NCBI GenBank assembly: GCA_949152475.1
Contig: OX424570.1
Coordinates: 3,088,181-3,152,180 of the forward strand
Origin: Terebella lapidaria
Taxonomy: Eukaryota; Annelida; Polychaeta; Terebellida; Terebellidae
Direction of reading: 5' to 3'
Length of the DNA stretch: 64,000 nucleotides
Made by a program: the position numbers and the translations under genes. Below the pieces are notes generated by a model. That model saw nothing but the letters and a program-made list of their open reading frames with translations. It ran no database searches and was not told the DNA's origin. Below, piece by piece: positions 30,760 through 42,690 of this stretch (the first letter of the stretch is position 1; each line of letters begins with the position of its first letter).

Positions 30760-31790
30760 CTAGGAGATGCTACTGAAGCAGGCGACAGAGGCCATTCCCC
30801 AAACTTCACCCGGTTTCTACAATCACCTTTTTGTCATCCCGAAGTTGACTGGGGACTGGTGTTCCATCACTTTAGCCCTCAACAAATTCATCCTGAAGGG
30901 GCGGTTCTCAATGGAATGCCCTCGAACCGTCCTGTTGTCACTATGGGAAGGGAACTGGATTACGTTGATATACCTAAAAGATGCTTTTTCCCTTATTCCC
31001 ATCCACCCATCCTCCAGGCGTTACCTACGGTTCCAGTGGGGGCAGTTCGGTCTTCCAGTTCAGGGCACTCTGTTTCGACCTTTCCACAGCGCCCTACCTC
31101 TTCACCAGGTTCTAGCCAGTTTTGGCTTGGGCACATCGGAGCAGTATCCAGCTTATCAGGTATCTGGACGATTGGCTGATAATTGCGCCAGATCAGCAGA
31201 CCGTGGCATCCCATACCGACGTGATAGTCCAGCTTTGCCAGCAGATCAGCCTGATTATCATTTTCAAGAAATCCGAATTAGTTCCTGTTCAGAGGGTGAC
31301 TTACCTCGGCTTGGACATAGACACCAGTTCCTTCCTGGCCAGGCCAACAATCGATCTTTTGCACCGTTTTCTCGCCCGGAGACTCAGTCCTGGCTCTCGT
31401 ATTTCTCCGCCTGATAGGCCACATGGTTTCTCTAGAGAAGATCAACCCCGGCGCTCATCTGTGGATGAGGGCGCTTCAGTTTCATCTCGGGGAGTTCTGG
31501 GATGCTTTCCGGGACCTCGCAACCTTGGTTCCAGTCCTCCAGACCCTCATGCTTGGACGGTAGACGCCCTTGCGATCGATTGGACCGGTCTGTGGGTGTA
31601 CACTTTTCAACCGCTCTTTTTCCTGTCGGTCGTCCTGAAGAAGATTCGCACAAGCCAGTCCCAGTGCATACTGATCACCCCAAATTGGTCATCGAAACCG
31701 TGGTTTCCAGAGCTGCTGGATCTCCTGGTCCTCGATCAGGCAGCTTCCTCAGATCCCAAGTCTTCTTCGTCAGAGACGCCTGTTTCATGA
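30760..31790 (+). pseudogene. Reverse transcriptase remnant of DIRS copy 3, RNase H missing
   Basis: RT pieces appear in shifting frames: SPGFYNHLFVIPKLTGDW, LKDAFSLIPIHP, then RYLDDWLIIAPDQQT and VTYLGLDIDTS (from 31122). Immediately after come ...AWTVDALAIDWTGLWVYTF and KPWFPELLDLL, the block that normally follows RNase H. The RNase H motifs themselves (TDAS, TDNS) are absent, so an internal deletion near 31450-31540 removed them. At least three frame changes are needed to follow it. Confidence 0.75.
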
Positions 31791-31799
31791 ACACTTGGA

Positions 31800-32652
31800 G
31801 GTCTTGCACCTTCATGCATGGAGGTTACCAGGCGTTCATTCATAGTTTCAGGCCTTTCAAAGTCATGAATGTCATGAACAGTCGATCGATTTCTGAACGT
31901 CTTTACCAGTCGGTGTGGTCAGTGTGCTCCTCTTGGTGCTCTGGATGGAAGATTGATCCATGCTGTCCCACTCTCCCTGCGGTAGCCGATTTCTTCCTCT
32001 GGCTCTGCGATAAGCATAAGATGCGCTTCCGACAGTGAAAGGTTACCGTGCAGCCCTCCCTTTTGCTCCCCAGCCTTAACGAGTCCCTGTATGAACCATT
32101 GGAGGAGGCAAGTTACGCTACCTTACTTACAAGACAGATTTTCTCCTGGCTCTGGCATCAACTAAGCGAGTCAGTGAGCTGCAAGGTCTCTCAGCGGAGG
32201 TGCTTCACTCTGAGAACTGGGCTTATGCAACACTCCCGTATGATCTCGGCTTTCTAGCTAAAATCGAACCTCCCTGTTCCCTGGATGCAGTTACGCCAAC
32301 GTTTTCCGTCCCTTCCTTCTCTCAACTGGGGTCTGATCGGGCCGATCTCAACCTTGGCCTGGTTTGTGCATTATATTACTACCTCCAGGGTGCTAAGTTG
32401 ACTCCAGACTCTAATCTGTTTCTCCCCTTCTCCACTATGTGAGGTCAAGTGTCGAAGAACACTATAGCCATGTGGATTAAGGCTGTCGTTTCCTGGGCTT
32501 ATCATCTCGATCGCCATCAGCTACACGGCCGCACAGCTCATGAAGTTTGTGCGATTTCCATTTCTCGGGAATTCGTTCACAACATGTTTCTGCCTGATGT
32601 GATGAAGATGGCCACGTGGAAGAGTCATTCTACCTTTTCGTCTTTTCATTAA
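31800..32652 (+). pseudogene. Tyrosine recombinase remnant of DIRS copy 3
   Basis: Pieces read SERLYQSVWSVCSSWC, SLNESLYEPLEEASY and, from 32449, a C-terminal part with AHEVCAIS where active copies have HDVRALA. The second catalytic arginine is replaced by Cys. The terminal FYxR nucleophile motif reads SSFH, without the Tyr. With stops and frameshifts as well, it cannot be active. Confidence 0.65.
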
Positions 32653-33279
32653 CTTTTGTTTTTATGCCATACTTACGTACCTCTGATGACGGATGGTCCC
32701 ACCCTCTCCCCACTAATTATCTTCTGATTCTTTTCAGAGATATCTCTTCAGTGAGCCCGTTCTGCTGGAGCAACAAAAGTGACATCTACCAGAGTAACAA
32801 AAGTGACATCACATCGGTTCACTACGAGGCAGTGAACCGTCTCGATCATCTGACCACCATGGAGGGTGAACTGTTCCGGTAACTACCTTTACCAGCACAG
32901 GGTCCTAACAGTCCAGCTAACTTCGTTTTAGTTCTATTCACCCATAATTCATGTGTGTTTGACGAATGAGAGCTCGCTAATAAATCGACATCACAGGTAA
33001 GTATGCATAGTATAAAAATATAAGATATTTATATAAGATATTCATGGGTTTCCTTTCTGGATTGAAGTTTGAAGTTTTGAAACCCGCATCTATTCACCAT
33101 GGTGCAACTACCGGAGTGACCAATCAATGTGATGTTGGTCAACAAACTTGAAAATTCCAGAACAGGTTTCATCGTCACTGGGATCACAGCTGTGCTGGCT
33201 GCTCTGACCAGCTCTAGGCATCATCAGCCGAGTCTACCCCTCTCCCAGTGTACTGGGCTATGTGTTTAGAAGATCAGAC

Positions 33280-33740
33280 TCTTCATTGCTCTGTGTCGCT
33301 CTTCACCAAGGTGTTTCAACCGATTTCAGCTTGAGCTCACCCCAGGGGTATGCATTTCACCAGATACCTGGACGACTGTTGATCATCGCTTCAAGTAGCA
33401 GATGGTCGCAGCCCACACTGTCCTGATAGTTCATCTTTGTCTAAGACTGGGCTTGTTTTTTTCACTTCGGGAAGTTGGGCCTGCTTCCAGCCCAGAGGGT
33501 ACTTTTCTGGATATGAACATAGACACGGTGTATCTGATGGAGACATACGTTTGCAATGCTTACAGTCATGCCGTTCTACAATCTTTCAGTTGGAGTTCCG
33601 GTGGTCATGTTGGTGTTCATGTGGCTCCTGGGTCACATCGTCTCACTGGAGAAGATTGTTCCAGGCACTCTCTTGGACACTGGTTTCCGTGAATCATTCA
33701 CTCCAGTCTGACCTTCATTGGTTGAGCAGTAATCTCAACA
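33280..33740 (+). pseudogene. Plus-strand DIRS RT fragment
   Basis: SLFTKVFQPISA, RYLDD (followed by a damaged codon) and a downstream stretch (VLIVHLCLRLGLFFS) match the RT centre of the second-lineage DIRS elements. It is a fragment with stops between copies 3 and 4. The flank 33005-33279 has no clear feature. Confidence 0.6.
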
Positions 33741-33957
33741 ATGAGATTGGCACGAACCTCGTGAGTTGATGAGGTTCGTGACAATCAAGACGATCAAGAT
33801 GATAGGCAGGTGTGACTACCGCCTAATCCAAAGAGCAATGTTATTCTTCAAGACTTGACCTCGAGTAGATGTGAAAGGTAGATATAAACGTGAGTTAGCT
33901 GGTCTTGCTGACTTCATCCTTTTCAGGTAGATGCATAACATGTGACCTGGGCATAGG

Positions 33958-34365
33958 TTGCTCTGGTGAACTGGGTGACTGACCGTACCCAGTTCTGGAA
34001 CCTCCCCAATCAAGCGCTAATTGACGGACAAACTTGTTCGCCTGACACACTTGCAGCAATCGAACACCTACTAGAAAGGTCTTCAATGTGTTCAGTTCGC
34101 GTGCATGCAGTACATGCACTACTGTTTAGTGTGCATGCATGGTTATTTGTACGAAATATCACCCCATAAATATTCGAATGCACTGGCAAGAACACTGTAT
34201 CGCTCGTCTGGCCATTTCTGTTTATGAGAGCAAAGCGCCCCAAGCGAGTCTGGGAACGATCACAAATTTCCCGCCAATTTTCCAAGAGGTCCAACGGCCT
34301 TGGAACAGCATATTTACATTTGAGCGCTCTCCGACGAAGGTATCTATAGGTATACGAGTCAGCCG
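33958..34365 (+). repeat. Left inverted terminus of the long-TIR transposon
   Basis: Reverse complement of 37501-37906, with few substitutions and short indels at the inner edge (TATCTATAGGTATACGAGTC against TATCTAGGTATATGAGTC). It includes a GCATGCA-rich palindromic patch. Confidence 0.9.
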
Positions 34366-37300
34366 ATAAGAAATATCAATTTCTATTTCAGGTTTTTGAA
34401 TAATAATCGATGTTGTCTTTTAATTAGTAGCCTACCATATTCAGCTACGTATACAGACCAACTGCATGTCTATGTGACGAGAGACCGTGATCGTGCTAGT
34501 GGGGGATCTTACTGGCGGGCACTGGCTGGAGCCGCGGCGAGGGGCGGGGGGGGGGGGGGGGTTGCTCTAAAACATATAGTTTCCATTTCCAAAAGATTTT
34601 TTAATCAAATGAAACCTATGGACTATGAAACCTATGGACTATGCGTAATGGATTTATTGAGAAAATCATTACGGTTATCCTGTAGGTGCAACAGAAAAAT
34701 AATAACAATGAAGTGGCGCGAGGTTTTCCAAAGCTGACTCAAGTAGCAACGATATAAACAACTCAGAAATACGTTGTTCCTAATAGTGGCAAGTGCTCTA
34801 ATAGTATAGAGCGCCCTCTCTTCCCCCCCCCCCCCCCCCCCAAAAAAAAAACAAAATATTCGCTTTTTGTAACCTTGTGATTCACTTCATATATTATTAA
34901 TAAAATCTTTGAGTGTTCAATCCACACATGCATGTTATTTGGATCATAATAAAAGAAACTGGAGGCTATAGGCATATTATTCAGTGTTTTTGAAATTGGC
35001 CTAAAGTTTGGCGCTGTTGCAGGAGCTTTAGGCGCGCTACATAGGCCTAACCCCACATCCCCGTCTGGGAAAAATTTATTAAAAAATTAAAATGACAAAA
35101 TGTTTAATTCTGTCGTTAAAACATGTGAAATATTTATTATTATTATTCTTTCGTGAACCCCATCTGAATTCTTCAAATATGTTTTCGACCTTCGACCTAA
35201 TTAAAAAATACAAATATACTTGTTTAAAAATACAAGTATATTTCGTTTACATGAAACCAATAAGTAAGTACTTAGTAAGTATTCACACACAAATTGTATG
35301 GAAGAAAGCACGCAGAATGGAAAAAGATCGGTATATGGGCATAATCATTGTATGATCGAAAATAAGGTCAAAAGATTATTTGTTTAAAGTTATGAAATCA
35401 GGGGAATGGAACCCTGGTCAGTTAAGAGCCAGAAGAAGTTCAGATGCAACCTCAAAACACCAAAAAGGCTCTGGCTTATGGAGCCCACATAGTAGCCTAC
35501 AAGAGCTCCATCGCTCTGCTCGGTTGTTCCCTGTCAGGGAGCTCACATCGCTTGCGGGGAAATCCTGGTGACACCCCGGCTGTGAAGATAAAGTTGAATT
35601 GAGTCACAATATAGACATAGAAATACTAAAAAAAGAAGATTTTGTATATTTTGCATGTGTTGTTATTTATGTATGATTACCGAACAAATAATTCACCCAG
35701 TTCATTCCAAAATATCTTCAGGTTAAATTGTGAACCAGTAACGCGGGTAACACGCCAATCACAATTATATACATGTAATATTCCCAAGCCAAGAACTAAA
35801 TTTATTTCTAAACTACCAAAATATACGTTTCCCTCAATATGAACAATAAGGCTACCATTCACTTTTTCCACAATAATAAAATTGCCACAAAACATTTTTG
35901 CAAATCATTCCTGCTGAATGAATATTCTGACACCATACAATGTAAAAACGCATACTGTAGAGACTGTAATTAATACTAACAACCAATTTTTTAGAGAGGT
36001 AATTTATATTATTGGTCCAAATGCTGGTCCTGTTCTCCGCCTTCCGCCCTGATCTAGCCTGCTGCCCGTGCCCGTTACTGCCTCCGAAGGAAGATTCCAT
36101 GTGTTGCATTGTATTTATATGTCTTATTATATTTATAATTTACTCTTTTTTATGGTTATCACAGGAAGACGACGTAACTGTCATGTGATACCCCGGACAG
36201 CTATACTTTATTTTCATTTCTGTTCTTTGTATTCACCGGTACATTATTGTGTTTTTGTTTCTTATTGTTAACATTGTATTATAATAGCTGTCCGAAATAG
36301 ATTTGACTTTGACTTGACTTGACTAGAAACCATGCTGTCTACCTATTTTATATCGTGCTCATCTGTTCTGCTCAGTTATTTTCATAAAGATAATAAAAAA
36401 TGGAGTGCTTGAATCCTTTGGGCCTATTTTGGACATATTATCAATGCCATGCCATGCTTTTGCTGCTTGCTCGGCGTATCTGCAAAAATACATAAAACAC
36501 GCATGCACGGGTACAAACATATTCCTAATCAGGGGCAGATACAGAATTCTAGAAAATAAAAAAGGCTTAGAGTCTAGGGCAAGCGGACCTCAGAAACCAG
36601 AGCCTTGCTTTTATTCTATGGAATAAAAGCTACCAGACTTCTGATAGCTTTTAATTAGGCCTACACACAAAATCGCTATGAACACCTTGTTCTAAAATAT
36701 AATTTGACATCATTTTTTTTTTGGGGGGGGGGGGGGGGTTAAGGGTGAAGACATCCGTTAATTTTCTATATAATTTAAAATATACCATCATTTCCAGATT
36801 ATAAAAAAACATTACTGATGTTGGCATATGTACACGGATTAGACTGATTCACATTAATAAATTGTTTTCCTTCTTCACCCCATATGTTCTAGCTTGGTAC
36901 TTTTGTCAACTCGATTTTATAGTTTGCAATTAAAATGACAGAAGCATTCATTTTCGCCAGATTTCCCGAAACAACGAGGCGCGGGGGCAAAATTAAAGAT
37001 GCTTTCGTTTCCCTATAAACCCTACTTGCCCTCCAAAATCCTAAAATGAAACGTGAGAATCACAGATCAAAACTGCAACTTCCCAATTTTCACAACAATT
37101 TATTGTCATGTATGCAACAAAGATTCTAATAGTGATCTTCAAATAATTGAAGACCTGAAACAAATTCTTTGGAGATACATGTGCATAGAAAATTTAGGCT
37201 CAAATATGGGAGTAATTACTTATGTGGCGATTTTGCATGTTTTTTTCATAGATTCACAGGTGATTTTCAGTACTATATTACATGTGTGGTGTGGTATAAG

Positions 37301-37500
37301 TTTGTAGGGAATGCCATTCGTACAAGCATTTGCTTCTGGGTTTTTTTTTTCATTTTCAACATAATGCATTCATGTTTCTTATGGAAGATCGATGTTGAAT
37401 TGAATAAAATTAAATAACAGTAGAAAGACAACACAGTTTATCAGACAATAACCTGAAATAAAATTTTTTATATTGCTTGTTGTGTTGTGTGTTTTTTATG

Positions 37501-37906
37501 CGGCTGACTCATATACCTAGATACCTTCGTCGGAGAGCGCTCAAGTGTAAATATGCTGTTCCAAGGCCGTTGGACCTCTTGGAAAATTGGCGGGAAATTT
37601 GTGATCGTTCCCAGACTCGCTTGGGGCGCTTTGCTCTCATAAACAGAAATGGCCAGACGAGCGATACAGTGTTCTTGCCAGTGCATTCGAATATTTATGG
37701 GGTGATATTTCGTACAAATAACCATGCATGCACACTAAACAGTATTGCATGTACTGCATGCACGCGAACTGAACACATTGAAGACCTTTCTAGTAGGTGT
37801 TCGATTGCTGCAAGTGTGTCAGGCGAACAAGTTTGTCCGTCAATTAGCGCTTGATTGGGGAGGTTCCAGAACTGGGTACGGTCAGTCACCCAGTTCACCA
37901 GAGCAA
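37501..37906 (-). repeat. Right inverted terminus of the long-TIR transposon
   Basis: Inverted partner of 33958-34365. It ends at 37906, directly before the second copy of the 9-bp target duplication. Confidence 0.9.
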
Positions 37907-38059
37907 GGGCATAGGCTGATATTCGGGCAAGCCACGTCTCCACCTCCAGAGAGCATGGGAATTCAGTCTGAGCTAAGAATCCTAGATTGCACTTTAAAGT
38001 CACGGAGGACTTTCTGCATGCCAATCCTCCCCCCACCCCCTGTTCTTGATGTAACCGAC

Positions 38060-38790
38060 CACCGTGGTGTTTTCAGTCATCCCTAGATTCGTCCAGCTGA
38101 ACTGTCTTGAGATCTAGCCAATTGATGTGGTGCATCAGGTCAGTCAATGTCCAGAGGCCCAAGAGTTGATTCTCGTTGATATGGTACCTCAACACAGCTG
38201 GACGATCAGGTCGGTGTGGGCTGCCACTGTCTGCTGATCCAATGCTGTGATCAGCCAGTCATCCAAGTACCTGGTGAGCCAGACACTCATGCAGTGCACC
38301 CAGGCAGAAACAGGCTGGAACACTTTGTTGAAGACGTACTGCGCCATGGACAAGCCGAAGCAAAACGCTCAAAACTGGTGGACAATGTTGCCCCACTGGA
38401 CACGTGGGAAGTGCCCCGAGTATGGGTGGATAGGGATGTGGAGGTAAACTTGAGGTCTCTGGAGGTCATCTTGTGGAACCAAAGCAGCATGGTGCAAGGA
38501 CACTCCATAAAGAACCTTTCCTTGATGATAAACTTGTTGAGGGGCTCAGGTCAATGATTGGACACCAGCCCCCCAACAACTTTGGGACCACAAACATATG
38601 TAGAAGCTCAGGGACACCTGGGGAACCAACTTCGTAGCTTGTTTGAAAAGCATCTCTGAGATGAGCAGTCCCTGGGGCATAGAATGTGAACGCTTTTGGG
38701 GATTGGGATAGTAGAGATGCCTTGACTGAGCGAGATCCGATTCCCAAGCATGTCATTAGACTGTCTGAAATTTGGTATCCCAAACTTGCC
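38060..38790 (-). pseudogene. RT remnant of DIRS copy 4
   Basis: On the minus strand this reads LKFTSTSLSTHT-type shifted frames around HIPIHPYSG, then LFxKVFQPVSAWVHC and RYLDDWLITALDQQTVAAHTD (38276 downward). A relic of the RNase H TDNTTVVGYI motif follows near 38070. Several frameshifts and stops break it. It is close to the RT of copy 3 (LIIAPDQQTVASHTDV), confirming the same lineage. Confidence 0.7.
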
Positions 38791-39589
38791 GGAAGTCTTG
38801 AAAGTGTGCTCCCACGGGGGATACATTAGAAGTTTTGAGTTAAGAGTCTTGCACATGGATGAGGATCCGCCTCTGCCATGGAGGAGAGTACGACTTCTTG
38901 TTTGGGTTTTGTATGCTGTTGGGAAGACTGTTGCTCGGAGGAACCTCTCACGTTTGTGTACTTGGGGATCTTGAAATGAGAAGAATACAAAGCCAGCTTC
39001 TTGTCCAGTCCCTCCTGGGCAACAGTCAGGCTGGCCTTGGTGAGGACCTTCGGGTCCAAGAGCATGTTGTCGAATACGCATGTGGACCACAACTTAGTAT
39101 CGAAGGCATCCTAGAGTCTGGAGGATGTCCTCTTCATAAACATATCCCTGCGTCATAGCACCCTAATCGTCCTCTCCAATTGTGACTACTTGTAAATCTG
39201 TCTCACACCCTTGTTCACTGAAGACAAGGACCTTTTGATCCACAAGAGGTCAGAGATCGGGATCTGATCGAATGCTTCTGGGTCAGCTTCTACATCAGCA
39301 CCTGCGGAGTCGGAAACAAGGTGTTCCACCTGGTGGTTGAGAAAGCCCCAGCAACCAGTCAAGTTGTACCCGCCGTGGGCACGACTCCCAATGATGAAAG
39401 GCCAGAATCAGACAGTCTATTAGAAACACCCGAAGCCTGAGCCAAGAAGCGATGACTGTCCTTATTCACTCCGCTGCCTGCAGGTTGTTTGATGATTTCG
39501 AGTTCTGGTAATGCTTCAGTTGTCTTTGGAAGCACAGTGTGAACTTGCCCATCCTGAGCATTGAGGATCTACCGGGCAGCAAAATCTTC

Positions 39590-41480
39590 ACCAAGGAAGG
39601 AACGTAATTGATACTATCAGACCACGGGAACCTGACTTCAGGGTCAGAAAACTGGTGACCGAAGAGTGTGATTCCTTCACCTCTGGCTTGTCAATAAGGT
39701 TTGGAAGGCCTCCTTGGCTCAGACCCTGACGTTGGCAAAGATCCCGTCGTCTGACTCGGCTTTTGAAGCCCTGAGGGCCTGGCCGGACTGGCCAGGTGTG
39801 GTACCTTGGCAGGGGGTCCCTGAAGAACAATGTCTGGGACAGAAGCCTCTTGGTCCACTAGGGGATCAGGATTTGTTACAGTGGAGATCTGAGTAGAGTT
39901 GTTCTCCAAGGAACGATTAATGTCCAATCTGCTGGAGCGGTCTGAAAGCCTGGGGTCATGTTTGAGCTCAGAACGAGAAGGCCTGTCATCCTGGCTGGGG
40001 CAGAAATCCCTGGACTCACGAGCGTAACAGTCTCTACAGTGGGTATGGTTGTTCCTATGGTCGTATTCATCATGGTCTTCTCAATAAGAAAGGCCAAATC
40101 GTTAGCAACGGTCCAAATGTTTGTGGTAGTAACGATCATAGTTGTAGTTCAGACAAGTGGAGTGAGTGGCGCAGTGGATAAGGCGTCGGAATCGTAATCC
40201 AAAGATCATGGGTTCGTGTCTCGAGCTGGACTGCTGTGCTATCTCACTTAGGCAAGGCATTTACCACTATTGTGTCTATCTTCACCCAGGATTAAAATGG
40301 GTACCGGTTGCATAATGGGTGTTGTATAGAGCACTTTGAGTGTGGCTGCTCGAAGTAAAATCACTCAGACTGGGGTAAATTGTAAAACGCCTTTGAAAGT
40401 GGATTTAGTTCAACTGAAAAGAGCGCTATATCAAATGTGATAACTTTAACTTTAGTCATAACGCCAAAGCTCGCAGACCCAGTCCCAGAAACAATCAGCA
40501 TAGTTGGAAAACGGCAGTCCGGGTCAAGCAGACTGGACTGTTACTTTGAACGGTTGGTTCTAGCCTTGGGACAAGTCCTGGAATGGTGAGCTGAATCCAT
40601 TCTAGAAGATCTCATGTAGAATGAGCAGGAAGAAATGACGAACGTTCATGATGTTCTGCTTCAGGTGGCCGTACAAGAGGAGAGGTGAGTTGGTCCTCCC
40701 ATATGATGCAGTGTACCTCCACTGGAAGCTCACAGTGAGACGAGCGACCGGTATCATCCAATGGTTGATCAGTAGACAGCAGGACGGTAGCTGACTCTCC
40801 ATGAGGTGGCCTACCGGGCGACAGGTAGAACCTGCTGGAGATTTCTCAGGATCGGCTGAGCAGGCTGCAGACTCACGGTCACGGTAATGAGTGTTGTTCT
40901 GGAGCGGGCTGATATTATCTGCCTTGTTGACCCTGATCACGTAGACGGGACCCTCAGATAACTAAACAGTAGCGTAGTCCTGTGGGCTGGTCTTAAAGTG
41001 CACTGCGGGTTCGCACGGGGCCGATACGACAGATCCAGCAGCCTGGGAGCAAGAATCCACCACAAACAACTCAAGCGACGACTTCTCGAGAGACAGGGAC
41101 TCCAGAGGTGGAAGATCCCAAGAGCAAATCGGCTGAGCAGGAATGGCAACAGGCTTATTTCTCCAGGAAGAAGATGAGTCGACAAAACGTCTACATGTAT
41201 TTGCTAAGAACATTCTTAGAAATCACCAAATGCATTCATGACGTGGAACGTGCCGACTGCACCCCAGTCTGACTCGCGTAAGCTCGGGGTCCGATTCGGA
41301 CTGTTGCCACTTGGTGCTGCTTTGACACAGACCGCACTGGGGTCAGGCATGTCCTGGTGCACTGCTCATACTCTTCGTACAGTTCCACTCTGCCACTATG
41401 GCCTCTGAGGTGGGGTTCAGGTCCGACCGTCGGATCCTCAGCTGCAGTACTCTGCACCGCACGGCATCGAGTGCTGGTGC
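39590..41480 (-). pseudogene. gag-like remnant of DIRS copy 4
   Basis: The minus-strand frames include DRSSRLDINRSLENNSTQ and neighbouring Asp/Arg/Tyr-rich pieces that correspond to the gag-like part of copy 3 (DRSSEKIPV). The stretch 40160-40455 is a SINE inserted in or beside it. Frames are short and shifted, and the assignment of 40460-41480 is weak. Confidence 0.4.
40163..40455 (+). mobile_element. tRNA-derived SINE
   Basis: A polymerase III A box (TGGCGCAGTGGATA, 40167-40180) and B box (GGTTCGTGTCTC, 40211-40222) lie 30 bp apart in a tRNA-like head. A conserved-looking body follows (CAAGGCATTTACCACT, TAAAATGGGTACCGG), with a LINE-type tail ending GCGCTATAT...TAACTTTAACTTT. No clear target duplication was seen. 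Confidence 0.75.
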
Positions 41481-41600
41481 ATTCCCCGTGGCCTTAGGTC
41501 CGGAATTTGTAGATGTTTTCATCCATCGGCGCTTTCCTTGCCACTTCCAGACGTGGAGCCGTGAGGGCGCTTCACCAAGCCTAGAGGTGTCCCTTCTGCT

Positions 41601-42690
41601 TCGACTTGTGTGCTGGCGCTAATGCAACCCAATGTCTAGTTTTTAATGTACATTGCCAACTGGAAAGGAAAGATGCATTGGTGTTGACAGAACATACATG
41701 TAGGTTTGCATTATGTGCGTCATATTCATCATTCATAACATTTATTCTCAGTTCCATCATGATATCGTAACTCGAGTTTTGGTACTTATACAATCATATA
41801 TGATGTCACCTTCAATATATATGAACTTTGTGAAATGAGAACTGTACACATTTGGTTGTGGTGAGCTGTGGACACGGTTAAATCAGATTTCAATTTCGTT
41901 TTGTCTATTCAATTATATGTTTCAGTGCAAGTTTCTAATTTGCATAATCGAAAATGTGTTGTATTTGTGATGATGAGCCAAAACAAGCCAACACATGAAT
42001 TTTATGAGGTGATTCACGCGAATTTTATGAGTGATTTAATTGTTTCTTATGTCTAGTATAAACCAGCAAAGATTGAATCACGAATAAAGCGTCACATGCA
42101 AGTGTCTCACGTGTTAAGAATTTCGACACCGATATTATCATTCAGATACAAAACGTCGATATCAGCCATGGAACTGCCAGATAAATGAACCGACCCTGGC
42201 CTCGGATAAACCCCGACAGATTCATATATCAAACGAGCAAGGTATTTAGTCACACGACTCCGGTCGTACATTTATTATCTGTACTCGCTTATGAAAATGT
42301 CTAATTTCGCGCCCTGTGTGGTTCTTATCAAATCAGTGATAAGAAAAAGACCAATGTCCGCACACAACTTGATAATGCATATAAGCAGTTACTTTTTCCT
42401 AGCATAAAAATGCCCATATTCAGGAATGAGCTAGAACGAATTAGTCACCTGATCAAGATTGTGACGTCAAGTTAAATATTTTCAGCAGTTCGATGACTCT
42501 GTGGCTAAAATTGTTTATTGTGTGAAATGACTTGCAGCCAAAATATGAGTGACAATTAAACTTTTTCATTCACCAAAACGGAATATTGACGGCTGAGGTT
42601 CAAACATATGGCTTCGCCTTAGCAACGAACGGTTTTGAAACGCAGTATAATTTCCATGGATTACAAACATAGGAGACAAGTTGATCTGGA
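41601..42690. other. Intergenic DNA upstream of the PPxY membrane-protein gene
   Basis: No exon or repeat family was recognised. The last 300 bp before 42691 would hold the promoter of the gene starting there, but no TATA box or other element is convincing. Confidence 0.5.

Larger units (their letters stand above)
28421..33004 (+). mobile_element. Decayed DIRS-type element, copy 3 (second lineage)
   Basis: The left end (28421-28575, GATTCTGGGGTCGATCAGTA onward) and the right end (about 32860-33004) are diverged inverted repeats of each other. They share blocks such as AACTAAAACGAA and GGACCCTGTGCTG. Inside are remnants of gag, RT, the post-RNase H block and the recombinase in the order of a DIRS element, all broken by frameshifts and stops. 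The proteins differ strongly from copies 1 and 2, but the minus-strand copy 4 (33790-41600) is the same lineage. Confidence 0.75.
33958..37906. mobile_element. Mutator-like or foldback DNA transposon with 400-bp inverted termini and 9-bp TSD
   Basis: The left terminus (33958-34365) and right terminus (37501-37906) are inverted copies of about 407 bp with only scattered differences. Both start TTGCTCTGGTGAAC at the outer edge. The 9-bp sequence GGGCATAGG flanks both sides in direct orientation (33949-33957 and 37907-37915). Long termini with a 9-bp duplication are characteristic of Mutator-like elements. The 3.1 kb interior has no transposase-like frame, only short ORFs plus G, C and T homopolymer runs (near 34545, 34826, 36710), so the copy is nonautonomous. 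Removing it rejoins the recombinase remnant of DIRS copy 4. Confidence 0.85.
33790..41600 (-). mobile_element. Decayed minus-strand DIRS element, copy 4, split by a long-TIR transposon
   Basis: Read on the minus strand from about 41600 down, this holds gag-like sequence (41480-39590), an RT region with RYLDDWLI (38276-38251), a short RNase H relic (ENTTVVGYI near 38070) and a recombinase. The recombinase is interrupted at 37915/33949: LGFLAQTEFPCSLEVETW on one side and LPFTSTRGQVLKNNIALWI on the other, matching consecutive parts of copy 3. The interruption is the 3.95 kb transposon 33958-37906. Outer limits are approximate because no terminal repeats were identified. Confidence 0.65.

Noticed and set aside
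34545..34561. G/C homopolymer runs (also 18262-18282, 34826-34842, 36720-36738) as functional elements
   Set aside because: Simple homopolymers without context. Their lengths may also be assembly-sensitive.
40163..40235. Functional tRNA gene
   Set aside because: The A and B boxes are present, but the sequence continues into a SINE body and tail and the clover-leaf pairing is poor, so it is a tRNA-derived SINE head.
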